Assembly: GCF_910594005.1 (NCBI RefSeq)
Contig: NC_057826.1
Location: 79,341,163-79,405,162 of the forward strand
Reading direction: 5' to 3'
Source of the DNA: Cervus elaphus
Lineage: Eukaryota > Chordata > Mammalia > Artiodactyla > Cervidae
Length of the DNA stretch: 64,000 nt
In this document: piece by piece, positions 36,333 to 49,800 of the stretch
How the letters are laid out: each line of letters starts with the position of its first letter
Position numbering within the stretch: position 1 is the first letter of the stretch
Notes under the pieces: generated by a model
What the model was told of the DNA's origin: nothing
Seen by the model: the letters and a program-made list of their open reading frames with translations, nothing else
Database searches by the model: none
Program-made: the position numbers and the translations under genes

Positions 36333-36780
36333 GGACGTGGAGAGCATCCACCAGGGCAGAGATTAGGCTCCAACTCCAGAGTCCTGTTCCCGAATCCATC
36401 AACTGGCCTTTCCCACCTCTGCCTAGCATACTGCTAACCTTACACCGTAACACCCCCCTGCCACACACACACACATACACACACACAAATCAATTCTGCC
36501 CCGTAAAAAGCTCCAGCATTCTCTGCTATCAAGGTGTAGCCTTAGGAGGATTCCTGCTGTTACTGTAGCCTTGGACAAAGACGTCCCTTGCGAGAACAGG
36601 GCAGGCCTGCAGAGAGGGCTTAGCCTACTGTGGGAAAGACCAACTAGTATTTTTTTCTGGGCATCAGGAAAATTTGAGGGAGATGGGACAGAAGGAACTT
36701 GGAGTGGAAGGAACTGAGTTGGAAATTAACAACTCGCAAATGAGGTGCAAATAAAACGCAGATGATCACGATGCTTTGAG
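36333..36780 (+). other. DHRS4: DHRS4 3'UTR and poly(A) signal
   Basis: Untranslated tail of exon 8 with a CA-rich run near 36465-36488 and AATAAA at 36750-36755. The signal lies about 890 bases upstream of the CARMIL3 start codon. Confidence 0.8.
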
Positions 36781-37199
36781 TCAATGTCCTCATTTTTCAG
36801 TGTAGGGTGCATAGGTGTGATAGCCGAGCAGAGCATAAGTCTGAGTGGACTGGATTCCCCTAGTATGTTCCCAGATGCTAAGTTTGGATCCTCCTAACCC
36901 TCCTCCTTGTCTCCAGGACCTGAGCGTAATGCTGGGGGTGGAGGTGTTTGCAGAGCTGCCAGCTGGGAGGAGGTGGCATGGGAATTCCCAGGTGCTACTC
37001 TCGGCTCACACCCGCGGGGATGGCGCCAAGAACATCGCAGGGATCACCGAGGCCGGGCAAGCGGGAAAGGAAGGTCGAACTTCCCCAGATGTGGCCAGGT
37101 CCTCTCCTAGCATCACCCTTGGCCGCAAGTTCCTTCCTTCGAGGGTCAGCGAGGACGAGCTAGACGCGTCCCGAGCAAGCAGTAAAAAGGGAGGAGCCT

Positions 37200-37800
37200 G
37201 GCAAGGATGACCCCGCGAGGGGTACCCAGGCCCACAAACAAAAGAAATAGGTTCTGCTGACGGTGCCCGAGGAGTGGATGACATGGAAAGTGAGGGCGCT
37301 GTCCCCCCACCCGGGAGATAGCCCGAGCTCCAAGGCGACACGCACTGGGCGTCGCACGCGGGAGCCGGCGGGAGGGGTGGGCGCGAGCGCGCGCAGGGTC
37401 TCACGCGGCCGGGAGGCGCGGCGCGCATGCTCAATCCGGCACCTCTCCGGGCGGGGCGGGAGACCCGGCGCTCCGAGGCGGGGGGAGGAGCGCTCGCGCA
37501 GCCGCCCCTGACAGGAGCGGGCTCCGCGGCTGCTGCAGCGCTCAGCGCCCGGGCCCTGCCGGAGCCGGGTCTAGCATGTGCCGCGGCTCCTCGGCGGCGG
37601 CGACGGCGGCTCCTCTGCAGCAACAGCGGCAGCAGCGGCCGCCATGGCCAAGTCCAGCGCGGAGCTCACCCGCGAGCTGCAAGGTACGAGGCTGCGGTGG
37701 TCTCTGGGACGCTCCGTCCGGGAGCCTCCCAGCCCTAGTGCGTTCCTCCCCCGCGGTACACCCCGGTCCCTCCGCCCCTCATGCATCCCGGTTCCAGGGC
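37200..37800. promoter_or_regulatory. CARMIL3: CARMIL3 CpG island, leader and first exon
   Basis: Very CpG-dense sequence with alternating cgcg runs (about 37383-37425), GC boxes (gggcggggcggg near 37449) and CGG-type triplets (about 37590-37635) leading into the start codon. An upstream ATG at 37576 is out of frame with the main ATG. An in-frame TAG at 37572-37574 limits any N-terminal extension. Confidence 0.75.
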
Positions 37801-40800
37801 AGCCCCCTGCCCTTGCATCCCAGCTCGGGGCATCGCTGTCCCCAGAGCATCCTCCGCTGCCCCTTCGCCTCGCCCGTCAGGACCTACCTGTCCCAGAGCC
37901 GCCCGTCCCGATCTTCAGTGACAGGTGCAGCCCCTTCACGCTCCCTGGGGCTGACTCTCAGCTATCCTGGCCCATCCCTAGGAGAAGCATCCAGTCTCCC
38001 TGCCGGAGAGTCCCCTTTCCCCCGCCGGGCGGAGCCAGGCCCGCCCCGCCGGGTGATGGGAGCTGCCCCAGGTCCTGACCGCCTCTAGGCTCAACACCCT
38101 CCCTCCTCCCGGCCCCGCCCCGGAACTGGCTCCAAAGAGCCCCTCCAGAGAAGCCCGGCTGTGCCCAGGCCAGTGGGGGCAAAGACGGGAGTCAGGGAAG
38201 AGGGCTTGGATTGGAGCTAAAACCGGGAGCAGGGTCTCTGCAGCTCACCTACAACAATCCCCATACCAGCCTGCCCCCTGCTCTCTACCCCACACCCACA
38301 CCTCAAGGCCTCTCCTGTTTGCCTGGTTCTCAGACTGTTCCAAACCAAGACCGACCCCCCCCCCCCCCCCCCCCCGCCACCAGCACAGCCACAACCCTGA
38401 CCCCCAGAGGTGGGAGCACAGGCTAGCCCACGCAGAAACCAGGACTCTCAAGGATACTCAGAGGCATGCTACACCGTGCCAATTTCCCATATCTCCAGAG
38501 GCACACAAGCACAGTTGTGAGATGTGTCTACACACATCTTTACAGAAACTGCACACACACACGCACGCGTGCACACGCACACGCCCTGGGATATCTGGAT
38601 GATTCTCCAGCAGATGGATATGGGACTCGTTTAAACACTAACTCCTTCCTACCTCCCTACCCCCCACCCACAGGAGAACTGGCTGGCTCCATGCCCCTTT
38701 CACAACTGCAAGTATAGCATACTCATTCACGCTTACCCATCCCCAACACAAGCTCCCTGGCATCTTCTTTACACACATAGTAAAAGGCAGACACCACACC
38801 CAGACCATCAAGCATGTAGTGGGACACCCCCGCGCCCCTAAACACTGACTCACTCTGTGGGGGTTGACAGCTGCTGGAGTGCCCGGGTTGGGAAAATCCG
38901 TCACACTCTCCCAGAGTGCCACCCAAGTACTGTCCCTCAGCTCAGGGACATCAGAAGCCAGAGTTTTCTCCGTAGCACCCCTGCCTCTCTAGTAGAAAAA
39001 GTCACCCAAGAAGGAAAGGTCTCAATTCCTGTTCTTCTTTGTCTCTCCCTGATTCTCTCTCCTCCTCTCTGACCCTGCCCTTGGAGGGCCTTGGGTATGT
39101 GGGGGCGGCTGGGGTAAGGGGGCCCCTGAGCAGCCTACCACCCACCTGCAGACAGCATCCGGAGGTGCCTGAGCCAAGGGGCTGTGCTCCAACAACATCG
39201 CGTGAAGCTGGAGACAAAGCCCAAGAAGTTCGAGGACCGAGTACTGGTGAGGGCACTGGACTAGAGGAGGGGAGGGGGAATCAAGGGCACCTGGGCTGGT
39301 AAAGGCAAGGAACCTGGGGGGCAAAGGAGACAGAGGTGGAGGAATGCTAAGAAGACATAGCCGTGGGAGGGGGAGGCTGGACTGGCTGGATGTCCAGGAA
39401 CCTGGGGCAGGGCATAAGAGAGAAATCGGGGACTTCCAGAGCAGAAGGCCAGCTGGCAGGGGGTGCACACGGACTGAGGGGCTGACAGAGGGCAGGGGGA
39501 CTAGAGCCCAGGAAACTACCATTTGCTGCTGACACTCTATTTTTCCCTCTCTGAAGGCCCTGACCTCCTGGCGTCTCCACTTCTTCCCCCTTAAAGTCCC
39601 AGCCAAGGTGAGTTGGGCTGATGAGTGGGAGAACACCCAGGGTGCTCTCCTCTGAGCCCAGCAGCCAGGCTCTGACCAGGAGCTGCACGTTCCCATGCCC
39701 CCACCCCTCAGGTGGAGAGCTCCTTCAATGTCCTAGAGATCCGCGCCTTCAACACGCTCAGTCAGAACCAGGTGAGCACTGGAGCGTGGGCCCCCCTCCT
39801 GGGTCAGCAGGAGGAGGGAACCCGTGTCTGAGGCCCTGCCACTCCCTCTCCCCCAGATCCTAGTGGAGACGGAGCGTGGCATGGTGAGCATGCGGCTGCC
39901 ATCGGCTGAGAGTGTGGACCAGGTGACGCGACATGTGAGCTCTGCCCTCTCCAAGGTCTGCCCTGGCCCTGGGTGAGTGGCAAAGGAGGAGTCTCTCTCC
40001 TCCTCCCCGCTCCCTCCTTCCCCTGGTCCTGGGACCCCGTGACATCAAGGAGAAGAGCTCTCATGTCCCCAGTCCTGCTTTTCCTGGGGATCCAGAAGCT
40101 GTAACAGAGGAAGAATTGAGAGCCTCTTTCCACCCCTCTTGGGATGGATTTGTTGTTTTTCCAGGAGTCTAATCCGGCGTGGAAATGCAGACACCCCGGA
40201 TGGGCCCCGAGACACATCCCCCAACTCTGAGACTTCCACATCCACCACCCACAGTGTCTGTGGTGAGCAGGGGCAGATTCGAGGGAAGGGGGGCCTACAC
40301 CACCCTGCCTCTTGCTCAGTCCCCTGTGTATAGGGCTTTGCCTGCCCTGAGATCCACAGCTCCCAGACCTCAGAGGTTCGTGATGCTGCAGGAACCCAAG
40401 ACACTGGCACATAAAATGACCTTGACGTTTCCTTGAACTCCAAGTCTCTTCCCCATGCCCTTAGCCTTTAAGGAGCCAGCCCATCTCCTGCCCCACAGGT
40501 GGCTTCTCTGAGACCTACGCTGCCCTGTGTGACTACAATGGGCTGCACTGCCGTGAAGAGGTGCAATGGGTGCGTTTGGGCAGGGACCTGGCAGGCGGGC
40601 AGGTGGGACCTGGTGGGAGGGGGCCAAGGAGGAGGAGAGCAGATATGAGCCAGTTCCACCTCTCCAAGGATGTGGACACCATCTATCATGCCGAGGATAA
40701 CCGAGAGTTCAATCTTTTGGATTTCAGCCACTTGGAGAGCCGGTAAGTTTCTGGGAGAGAGACTTAACCCCACATTCCAGCCTTAGCCCAGCCCTGGCCC

Positions 40801-43800
40801 TTCTGGTCCCACCCAGCCTGGGCTCTGTGTCCCAGCCCCCACACCCACTGCCCTCCACCCACCTAGGCTTCCAACCACCCCATCCTTAGTCTCTTCTCTC
40901 CTGCCCCAGTCACCTGCTCACCACCTTCCTGCCCCCATCAATCTTCCCACAGAGACTTGGCCCTAATGGTGGCAGCCCTGGCCTACAACCAATGGTTCAC
41001 CAAACTCTACTGCAAAGACCTGCGGCTGGTAGGGTCTAGGGGGAATGGGGGACGGGGAGAGTAGTGCCCTTCCTGGCTCCTGACCACATGACCCCCTCTG
41101 TCCCCAGGGCTCTGAAGTGCTAGAACAGGTGCTACACACCCTGAGCAAGTCGGGGAGCCTTGAAGAGCTGGTGCTGGACAATGCCGGGCTTAAGACGTGA
41201 GGCCAGCCTCCTTGGGCAGTGGTGCCCCTTGATATAGTTTTAGGGTCCCAGAACCTCAGAGCATGATGTAGTTCTCGTGATGTAAAACCATCTCATCCAG
41301 CTCCTCACTTTACAGAAGAGGAGACTGAAGCCCAAAGAGGGCACACAGCAAGTCCCACCTAAGCCTCCTGACCCCTAGCTCCACGGCCTTCCCCAATGTC
41401 TCCGAGCCCCATCCCCTTCTGCCATCAGCCACAGAGCAGACTACTCTGCTCCGGTCTCGAGGACCCACAGCTGGGCTTTGTCTCAGCGCCACTCCCCAGG
41501 TACTCCTGAGTGACAGCAGGCTCCCTGCAGGCCCCGAGCTGCTCCCCACCTGTGGGGACCTCTGACCTTCACAGCCCCAGCCAGACAGGCAGATGGAGGA
41601 GGAGGGGAAGCCCAGAGCCTGGGACAAACACATCCTTCCTCCCCTTCCCTGAAGGGACTTTGTCCAGAAGCTGGCCGGGGTGTTTGGGGAGAACGGGAGC
41701 TGTGTGCTGCATGCCCTCACTCTGTCCCACAACCCCATCGAGGACAAGGGTGAGCCCCGGCCCTGAATCCAACCCCCACTGCAATGCAGACCCCCCTCCA
41801 GCCCAGCCCAGAGCCCAACCCCGGGCTGAACAGGGACTCTCCGACCTGACGCCAGCCCCTATCCCAATACCTCCATCCTACACCCCAGGCCCACATTCCA
41901 CTCAAGCCCTCCGTCTGACTCTGCACCGCCTGCCCCCACTGCGTATCTCTCAGGGAGGCCCTTTTCTCTCTCCACTCCCCAGGTTTCCTCAGTCTGAGCC
42001 AGCAGCTCCTCTGCTTCCCCACTGGCCTCACCAAACTGTGCCTGGCCAAGACTGCCATCTCCCCTAGAGGTACTTGCCCCAGGACCCCTGACCTCTGACC
42101 TGACCTTCCCACCCCTCCCCATACTGCCTTCAGTGTCAAGTCCCAGAGGCCCCGCCCATGCACACGGCATCCCAGGATCACAGAAGGGACAGGAGCACAG
42201 CTGGGGAGTGGGGAAAGGTTGTGTGCAAGGCGGGGAGGTGGGGATGGGGGCCAACCCAGCCCAGTGCCCGCTGTCCTCAGGGCTCCAGGCGCTGGGCCAG
42301 ACCTTTGGGGCCAACCCGGCCTTTGCCAGCTCCCTCCGGTACCTGGACCTGAGCAAGAACCCTGGGCTGCTCGCCACCGATGAGGCCAATGTGAGTCCAT
42401 GAACAGAGCCTCAAGTCCCTGCAGAAATACACTTAGGGCCTGGAGTCTCTGCCCTTTAGCCCTGAGGAGGGGAGGGGCTCTGTCACCCCTCCCCCTGCAG
42501 CCCCCTCTGTCCTTCCTTCCCAGGCCCTCTACAGTTTCCTGGCCCAGCCCAATGCCCTGGTACACCTGGACCTGGCGGGGACCGACTGCACCATCGACTC
42601 GGTGAGGGGTTGGTGATGGGGGAGCCAGCCTGCAGGGACTTGGGGAGGCCAGGGTGTGTCTCTGCCTCACCTTGTATTCTCTGGTCTCTACTCTCTTTGA
42701 GTAGAGAGGTGGGCAGAGCTGGCAGGATGACTTCAGGTTATTCCTAAGCGACCCCAAAGCTTACTCCCATGTGACACTTTGTCTATGCGCTGCCCAAGGT
42801 TGTGCTGGCTGTGCCTGAAGGCCAGCCTGGACCCATCCCCTGGCTGTCTGCCCCAGCGCAGGGCTGAGTCCCCCCAGAGGAAAGGACTCCTTCCGTAACT
42901 TGAACCAACCACCTTCTAAGCCTGTGGCGGCCCTGACTTTAACACATCCACTGCCTATGAGCCTCTCACACCCCTGGGGCCAGGCTGGTGGGAGGAGACC
43001 CACTTTCCACAGAGGGGCAACTGAGGCTTGAAGAGGCTAAGTGGGGCAGGCAGAGCGGGACTTGCACAGACTGACCAGCAAGGGTGAAGCACCAGGACCT
43101 TGGTGGGGTTGGAGGAGGGAGTCCTCGCTGCTCCTCCCAGCAGCCTTCCCAGCCCCATGCGATGTGCCCTGTCTTCCCCCACAGCTTCTGGGCGCCCTGC
43201 TCCACGGCTGCTGCTCCCACCTCACCTACCTCAACCTGGCTCGAAACAGCTGCTCCCACAGGTTGGAGCGCAGGGATGTGGGGAGGGGCGGGGCAAGCCG
43301 TGGGCACCCCCTCCCTTGCTGACCCCAGACATCTCTGCAGGAAGGGCCGGGAGGCCCCCCCGGCCTTCAAGCAGTTCTTCAGCAGCGCCTATACTCTGAG
43401 CCATGTCAACCTATCGGCCACGAGGCTGCCCCTGGAGGCCCTCAGGTCGGGTGGGTGCAGGGTTGGGGGCGTCCGAGGGGGAGCCCTGGGAGAAGGGGCG
43501 AAGGGTAAAGGGGGACCGGCTGACCTTCCTCCCACAGGGCGCTGCTCCAGGGCCTGTCCCTCAACAGTCACCTCAGCGATCTGCACCTGGACCTCAGCAG
43601 CTGTGAGGTGAGCCCCCTTCCCCCACCCTTCATTTCTCTGACCTAAGTCAAGCTCTGACTCCACGTTGCTTCTGCACTCCCCCTCTGCAGCCCCACAACC
43701 TGACCACACCTCCACTCTTTCTAGAGGTCATTTCCAGTCTCCGGTATCCCCTCCCTGACCGCTTGGGGATGGGAAATACCAGGCTTTCCCAGCAGATGGC

Positions 43801-46800
43801 AGGAGCAGGCTGTCTCCAGAGCAGCGGCCCAGAGATTTTTCTGGCCGAAGGAAGGGGAGAGAGCCCTGGGGAAGGATCTGGTGTGGAGAAGGGGCCTTCT
43901 GATTTCACACCCGAGACCCAACTTGACCTTGAATCCTGGCAAGACTCCTCTTATCTCTGAGCATTAGAGGGGCCCTATCTTCCACTCCAACCCCTGCCTC
44001 CTGCCTCACCCCTACTGTGTCCCTACAGCTCCGCTCAGCTGGAGCCCAGGCTTTGCAGGAGCAGCTGGGGGCTGTCACCTGTGTGGGCAGCCTAGATCTG
44101 TCAGACAATGGTGAGTGGGGGCCCTTCCCTTCCTGGGGGCCAGGTGGGGACAGGGGCCTAGAGCCTGGCGGGGAAACCCTCAGGTGACTCCTGTGAGCCT
44201 CGGGCCTCAAGTCCAGGCCTCTCCATCTGCCGGCCAGGGTTCGACTCGGACCTCCTGACACTGGTGCCTGCACTTGGGAAGAACAAGTCTCTCAAGCACC
44301 TGTTCCTGGGCAAGAACTTCAACGTCAAGGCCAAGTGAGGCCCCTCCCTATACCCCCAGAGCCCTGCTCCATCATTGGCCTGTCCTTTTGGCTCACTGTA
44401 TCACCCCTGCCCACCTTTCTGCTGCTCCAGTAGCATGACCCCAGCCCCCTCCCCTCCTACTCTGAGCCCCGACTCCCCGCAGGACCCTGGAGGAGATCCT
44501 CCACAAGCTGGTACAGCTGATCCAGGAAGAGGACTGTGTGAGTGCCGGGGCCTGGGAGGGGACCTGCAGTGACGGGGGCTGCAGGGACCGGGTCCAACCC
44601 CCCACTTGCCCACACAGTCCCTGCAGTCACTGTCGGTGGCAGACTCCCGGCTGAAGCTTCGCACCAGCATCCTCATCAATGCCCTGGGCAGCAACACCTG
44701 CCTGGCAAAGGTGGATTTGAGTGGCAATGGCATGGAGGACATCGGGGCCAAGATGCTGTCTAAGGCCCTGCAGATAAACTCCTCCCTCAGGTGGGGCCCA
44801 CGCCTCAACCCTCTCACCTGGTGCCTCAGCCCTGCCCCAAACACACATACCTGCCCTCCCTGCTGCCTCACTGCTTATACCCCAGTTTCCAGGAGACCCT
44901 TCGTCCCAGGACTACCTCTGAGTCAGCCTCATTAACCAGGAAAGGTGGGAGGGCTCCCAGCGGGGGTGTCCCTGCTCCCTAAGAGAGGCCCAGTAGGAGG
45001 GGTAACAAGCTGATGCCCACCCTTTCCCCAGAACTATCCTCTGGGATCGGAACAATACATCCGCCCTGGGCTTTCTGGACATTGCGAGGGCCCTGGAGAG
45101 GTGAGTAGGCTAGGGCCCTGCCCTAACCAAGCCCCCAGCCTCCCTGTACCTGGATCCAGCCTGAACTTCACAAGCCCCAGTCCAGCCCACCTGACCTAAT
45201 TGCATAAAAATGTTGAGGAGGACCATGGAGGGACATGGTCAGCAAGAGGGGGTTGTGGGTAGCAGGAGCCTGCCCTGCACCTCCCCACCCAGCTGGGCCA
45301 CTCTGTCCCACAGCAACCACACGCTGCGCTTCATGTCCTTCCCAGTGAGCGATATCTCCCAAGCCTACCGCAGCGCCCCCGAGCGCACCGAGGACGTCTG
45401 GCAGAAGGTGGTGGCCTGAGCAGGGTGGATCCCCGGGAGCAGGGGCCAGCCCGCCTGCCCTGGTCCTGACCCCACCCACCCATCATCTCTAGATCCAGTG
45501 GTGCCTGGTGAGGAACAATCACTCCCAGACATGCCCCCAGGAGCAGGCCTTCAGGCTGCAGCAGGGCCTGGTGACCAGCAGCGCCGAGCAAGTAAACGTT
45601 TCCCTGGGGGACACGGGGGTGCACGTGGGCATGCGGGGAGCACAGGGGTGATGTGTTGGGGTGCAGAGCGGGGTGGGGAGGGGTCAGGAGAGAGGCATCC
45701 TGAGGTGCCTACAGCTGGACTGAGCGTGTGGGAAAGCAAACAGAAAGGACATGCAGAACATGGGCCCCAAACATGAGAGAACATGTGGGCAAACAGCAGG
45801 GGTCCCGGACAAGGGGTCCCAGGACTGCGGGAGCTCTGCTGAGCGTTCAAGAAGGGCCTCCCAAGAAGAGGAGGGGACAGGCCATCCGCAGACGTCACCC
45901 TTGCCCCGTCAGTGCCGGCACCAGCGACATGGTCCAAGGGAGCCCAGAAATGGGGCGCCCAGGGCCCACCTGGGAAGGTGAAGAGGTGGGGGTCCCCCTG
46001 ACACTCCTGCCACGGTGCTGCAGATGCTGCAGCGACTGTGCGGACGGGTGCAGGAGGAGGTCCGGGCCCTGAGGCTGTGCCCCCTGGAGCCTGTGCAGGA
46101 CGAGCTGCTCTATGCCCGGGATCTCATCAAGGATGCCAAGAACTCCCGGGCGGTGAGCGTTCTGCAGCCCCTGACAGTCTGGAGGGCACAGGAAGGCCAC
46201 GTGCCAACCCAGGAGTATCCAGCCCCTGCCCCGTGCATCTACCCTCCTAGCCCAGGGCCCCCAGGGACCCAGCGAGGCCCAATTCTGGCTTTCTGATCAG
46301 ACCCTGTTCCTTCTCCAGCTGTTTCCCAGCCTCTACGAGCTGGGCCACATGCTGGCCAACGACGGGCCTGTGCGGCAGAGGCTGGAGTCAGTGGCCAGTG
46401 AGGTGTCCAAGGCTGTGGACAAGGAGCTGCAGGCAAGTCCTGGGGGACCCTTAGCCAAGGGCAGAAGTCAGCACAGGGGGATTACTGTGGGCTAGAAGGA
46501 AATACAGAAGACCACCTACACGCCCGCTGCGCCAAGGCATTGCCAGAAAACTGGGCTTGGATGTTTGCTGCCTTAGCCCCTGAACTCTGACCTCTCCCTC
46601 TGGACTCTGATCCTTAGACTGACTCTCCCCTGTCCATGTGTCCATGTGGTAGGATGGCAGGAACACTGACCAGGATGTGGGGAGGCCTGAGTGTCCGAGG
46701 CTCTGCTGCTAACCTGCCCTGTGACCTTGATGAACTAGACACGCTGCAGTCTCTTCCTTTGTGGGGCTAGCCCTGACCTCCTTGGGGCTCTGGCCTCCTT

Positions 46801-49800
46801 TCCTCCCACACTAGGTGATCCTGGAGTCCATGGTCAGCCTGACGCAGGAATTATGCCCCGTGGCCATGCGAGTGGCTGAAGGGCACAACAAGATGCTGAG
46901 CAACGTGGCCGAGCGTGTCACCGTGCCCCGGAACTTCATCCGCGGGGCGCTACTGGAGCAGGCGGGACAGGATATTCAGAACAAGCTGGAGTGAGAGGCA
47001 GGGGCGGGGCTGGGGCGGGCTGGACTTGGCCTTGAGCACTTAGGGACTCCGAGGCCCAGCTATCAGCAATGAATAATGAATGACAGCCTCCATTATAAGA
47101 GATGAATCTTTAACCAACTGCAACCTTGCTATTTAGGGTCTGACTGGTCTTTGCCCTAGAAGTGTAAATGCTGAGCTGGTTTAGGAGTCCAGACAGTGCA
47201 CACAGGTGTACACATACACACAGCCACACACAGACCCCAGGAATTGACCTCTGAAAACAAAGCACAGCCTCCTGAGAGATAGAGACAAAGAATGCGGGTA
47301 CATGGACTGCACTGCCTATGCCCCCAAGTTTTCATGGCCCCTAGAGCACTCCTTCATTCCAGTCTGGGTACCACCTCTCAAGACAAGGAAACGAAGGACA
47401 ATTATAACCCAAACCCATGAAACAGGCAAGCTCAAGAAGTACTGGTTCCTGCTGTTACAGCAGTTGTTGTTCAGTCACTCAGTTGTGTCCAGCTCTTTGC
47501 GACCCCATGGACTGCAGCACTCCAAGCATCCCTGTCCTTCACTATCTCCTGGAGTTTGCTCAAACTCGTGTCCATTGAGTCAATGATGCCAGCTGAGGCC
47601 AGCAGAATTCACTCAGCAACTCGACTTACCTCTCTCTGTTGCCCTGGAGCTCCAGGGGCCTGACCCAGAGCCCCTCTGCTCCTCCTTCCCCGCAGTTCCT
47701 TTTCGTCCACCCTCCTCATCCACACACCCCTAGGCCGGAAGGGCTGTGGGTGGAGCTGAGTGGTAGAGCCAGGGTACCTTGTACAGCAGCTGTGTTCTCC
47801 GTGGGCGGCCAGGGCAGCTGGCCCACTCCCTCAGGCATCTGGGAAAGGCTGGGGCAGAGACTCTGAGGTGGGGAGCGGGGAGCTGAGTAGCTCCTCCTGT
47901 GCCCACAGTGAAGTGAAGCTCTCAGTCGTCACCTACTTGACCAACTCCATAGTAGATGAGATCCTGCAGGAGCTATACCACTCCCACAAGAGCCTGGTAA
48001 GACTTCTGAGCCTCCACCAGGCCCAGGGAGGGCCTCTACCCCATCCCACATCAGACCACCTGCCCCCCCAACCCTCCCCATCAAGATCCTGGGAGGCGGA
48101 CAACCTCCTTGGGATCTTGATCTTCCTTGTTCACATCTGTCCTTCCCTAGGCCCGACACCTGGCCCAGCTAAGAACATTGTCAGATCCACCAGGGGGGCC
48201 AGGCCAAGGGCAGGATCTGTCCTCCCGAGGCCGAGGCCGGAACCACGACCACGAGGAGACCACAGATGATGAGCTTGGAACCAACATTGTGAGCACCCCC
48301 ACGCCTCTCCTTAACCTTGGCCCTGCCCCCGGACCTGCAAACCACTGTCCCTTTCTACGTCCCTGGACTCCACCCTCTGCCCCGCACTGGGTCTCATCCC
48401 CTCACCCTGATCCCTCCCAGCCTCTTCCCTCCTCCCATTGCCTCTGCTGCCTGAGGACAGGGCGGCAGGATAGACTCTAAAGAAAAGACTTCATGAGGAA
48501 TGGGAGGCTCCAGGTGAGTCTCCTGGGACTTGCCACCAGGCCCCATCATTCGCCTCCCTCTCTGCAGGACACCATGGCCATCAAAAAGCAGAAACGCTGC
48601 CGCAAGATCCGGCCAGTATCTGCCTTCATTAGTGAGTCTTCCAGCCTCCGTGCTAATGGCACTGATTCTGTTTCTTTTATCTCTGCCTCTCCAGTCTGCT
48701 CTCTCCCCATCCCTCCTGCTAGTCCCTCTAACACTGCTCTCCCCACAGGTGGGAGCCCTCAGGACATGGAAAGTCAGCTGGGGAGCCTGGGAATCCCCCC
48801 TGGCTGGTTCTCAGGACTCGGGAGCAGCCAGCCTGCAACTAGTGGTTCCTGGGAAGGTCTATCCGAGCTGCCCACTCATGGCTATAAACTAAGGCATCAA
48901 ACACAAGGGAGACCCCGGCCCCCCAGGACCACCCCTCCAGGACCTGGTCGGCCTAGTGTGAGTCCCTAAGGCCTCACCAGAGGACCAACTTCACTTAGCA
49001 ATGCCAGAGCCAGGGACTCTAGCTCTAGGGCACCAATGCCAGAGGTCCTAGCCTTACGGGATCGGGCGGGGGCCCAGGCAGGCCATGGAACAGAAGAGGA
49101 AGTATCCAGATTGGATGGAACTAGACCTGGTCACAGATAGGAAATCTGTCTGCTGGACAGTGGCAGTTCTCATCTTGGTGAGAGTCAAGAGCCGCCAGGC
49201 TTGAGATACCCATGTAGCCTGAAGTCTGTGTTTGCATGGGGTCAGGAGGAGGCAAGGTCAAGTCCCAGGGGGCTGGCCTTGAATAGAGGGGAGGAGGGCT
49301 TCCTCACCCAGATAATATATCCTACAGGACTTTCCTCCCAGCAGGCACCAGTACCTGGGACCCGTCAGGAGAACGGAATGGCCACCCGCCTGGATGAGGG
49401 GCTGGAGGACTTCTTCAGCAGAAGGGTCATGGATGAAAGCTCCAGGTGTGGCATCCAGGCACACCCCCCAGTTTCAGCAGGCCCCGAGGCCCTAGAAAAG
49501 CTCCTGTGTCCACCCACCTCCCAGGGAGTTTTCTCCAGTGGCAGTCTCTCTAGGACATTTCCCCCCACATTCTCTTTCTTCCCCACCCAGCCCTTAATTC
49601 CCATGTTCTCTGAATCTCCTTAGGACAGCTGGAAGGAATGGGGCTGGAATGAGCCACCAGAGTGGGATTGCAGGAGTTGGGGGTTGGGTAGCAGGCCCTG
49701 GGATGGGATGATAGTGGTGCCAGGCCTGGAGGGGACATGCTGTCACTGTCCTGCACAGATGCCCCAGCATCTCTCCAGAAGGAACTGGGTCACTTGGAGA

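Noticed and set aside
41717..42757. 346-codon - strand open frame
   Set aside because: Antisense to CARMIL3 exons 11-14 in GC-rich sequence. It spans confirmed splice sites and has no recognisable domain.
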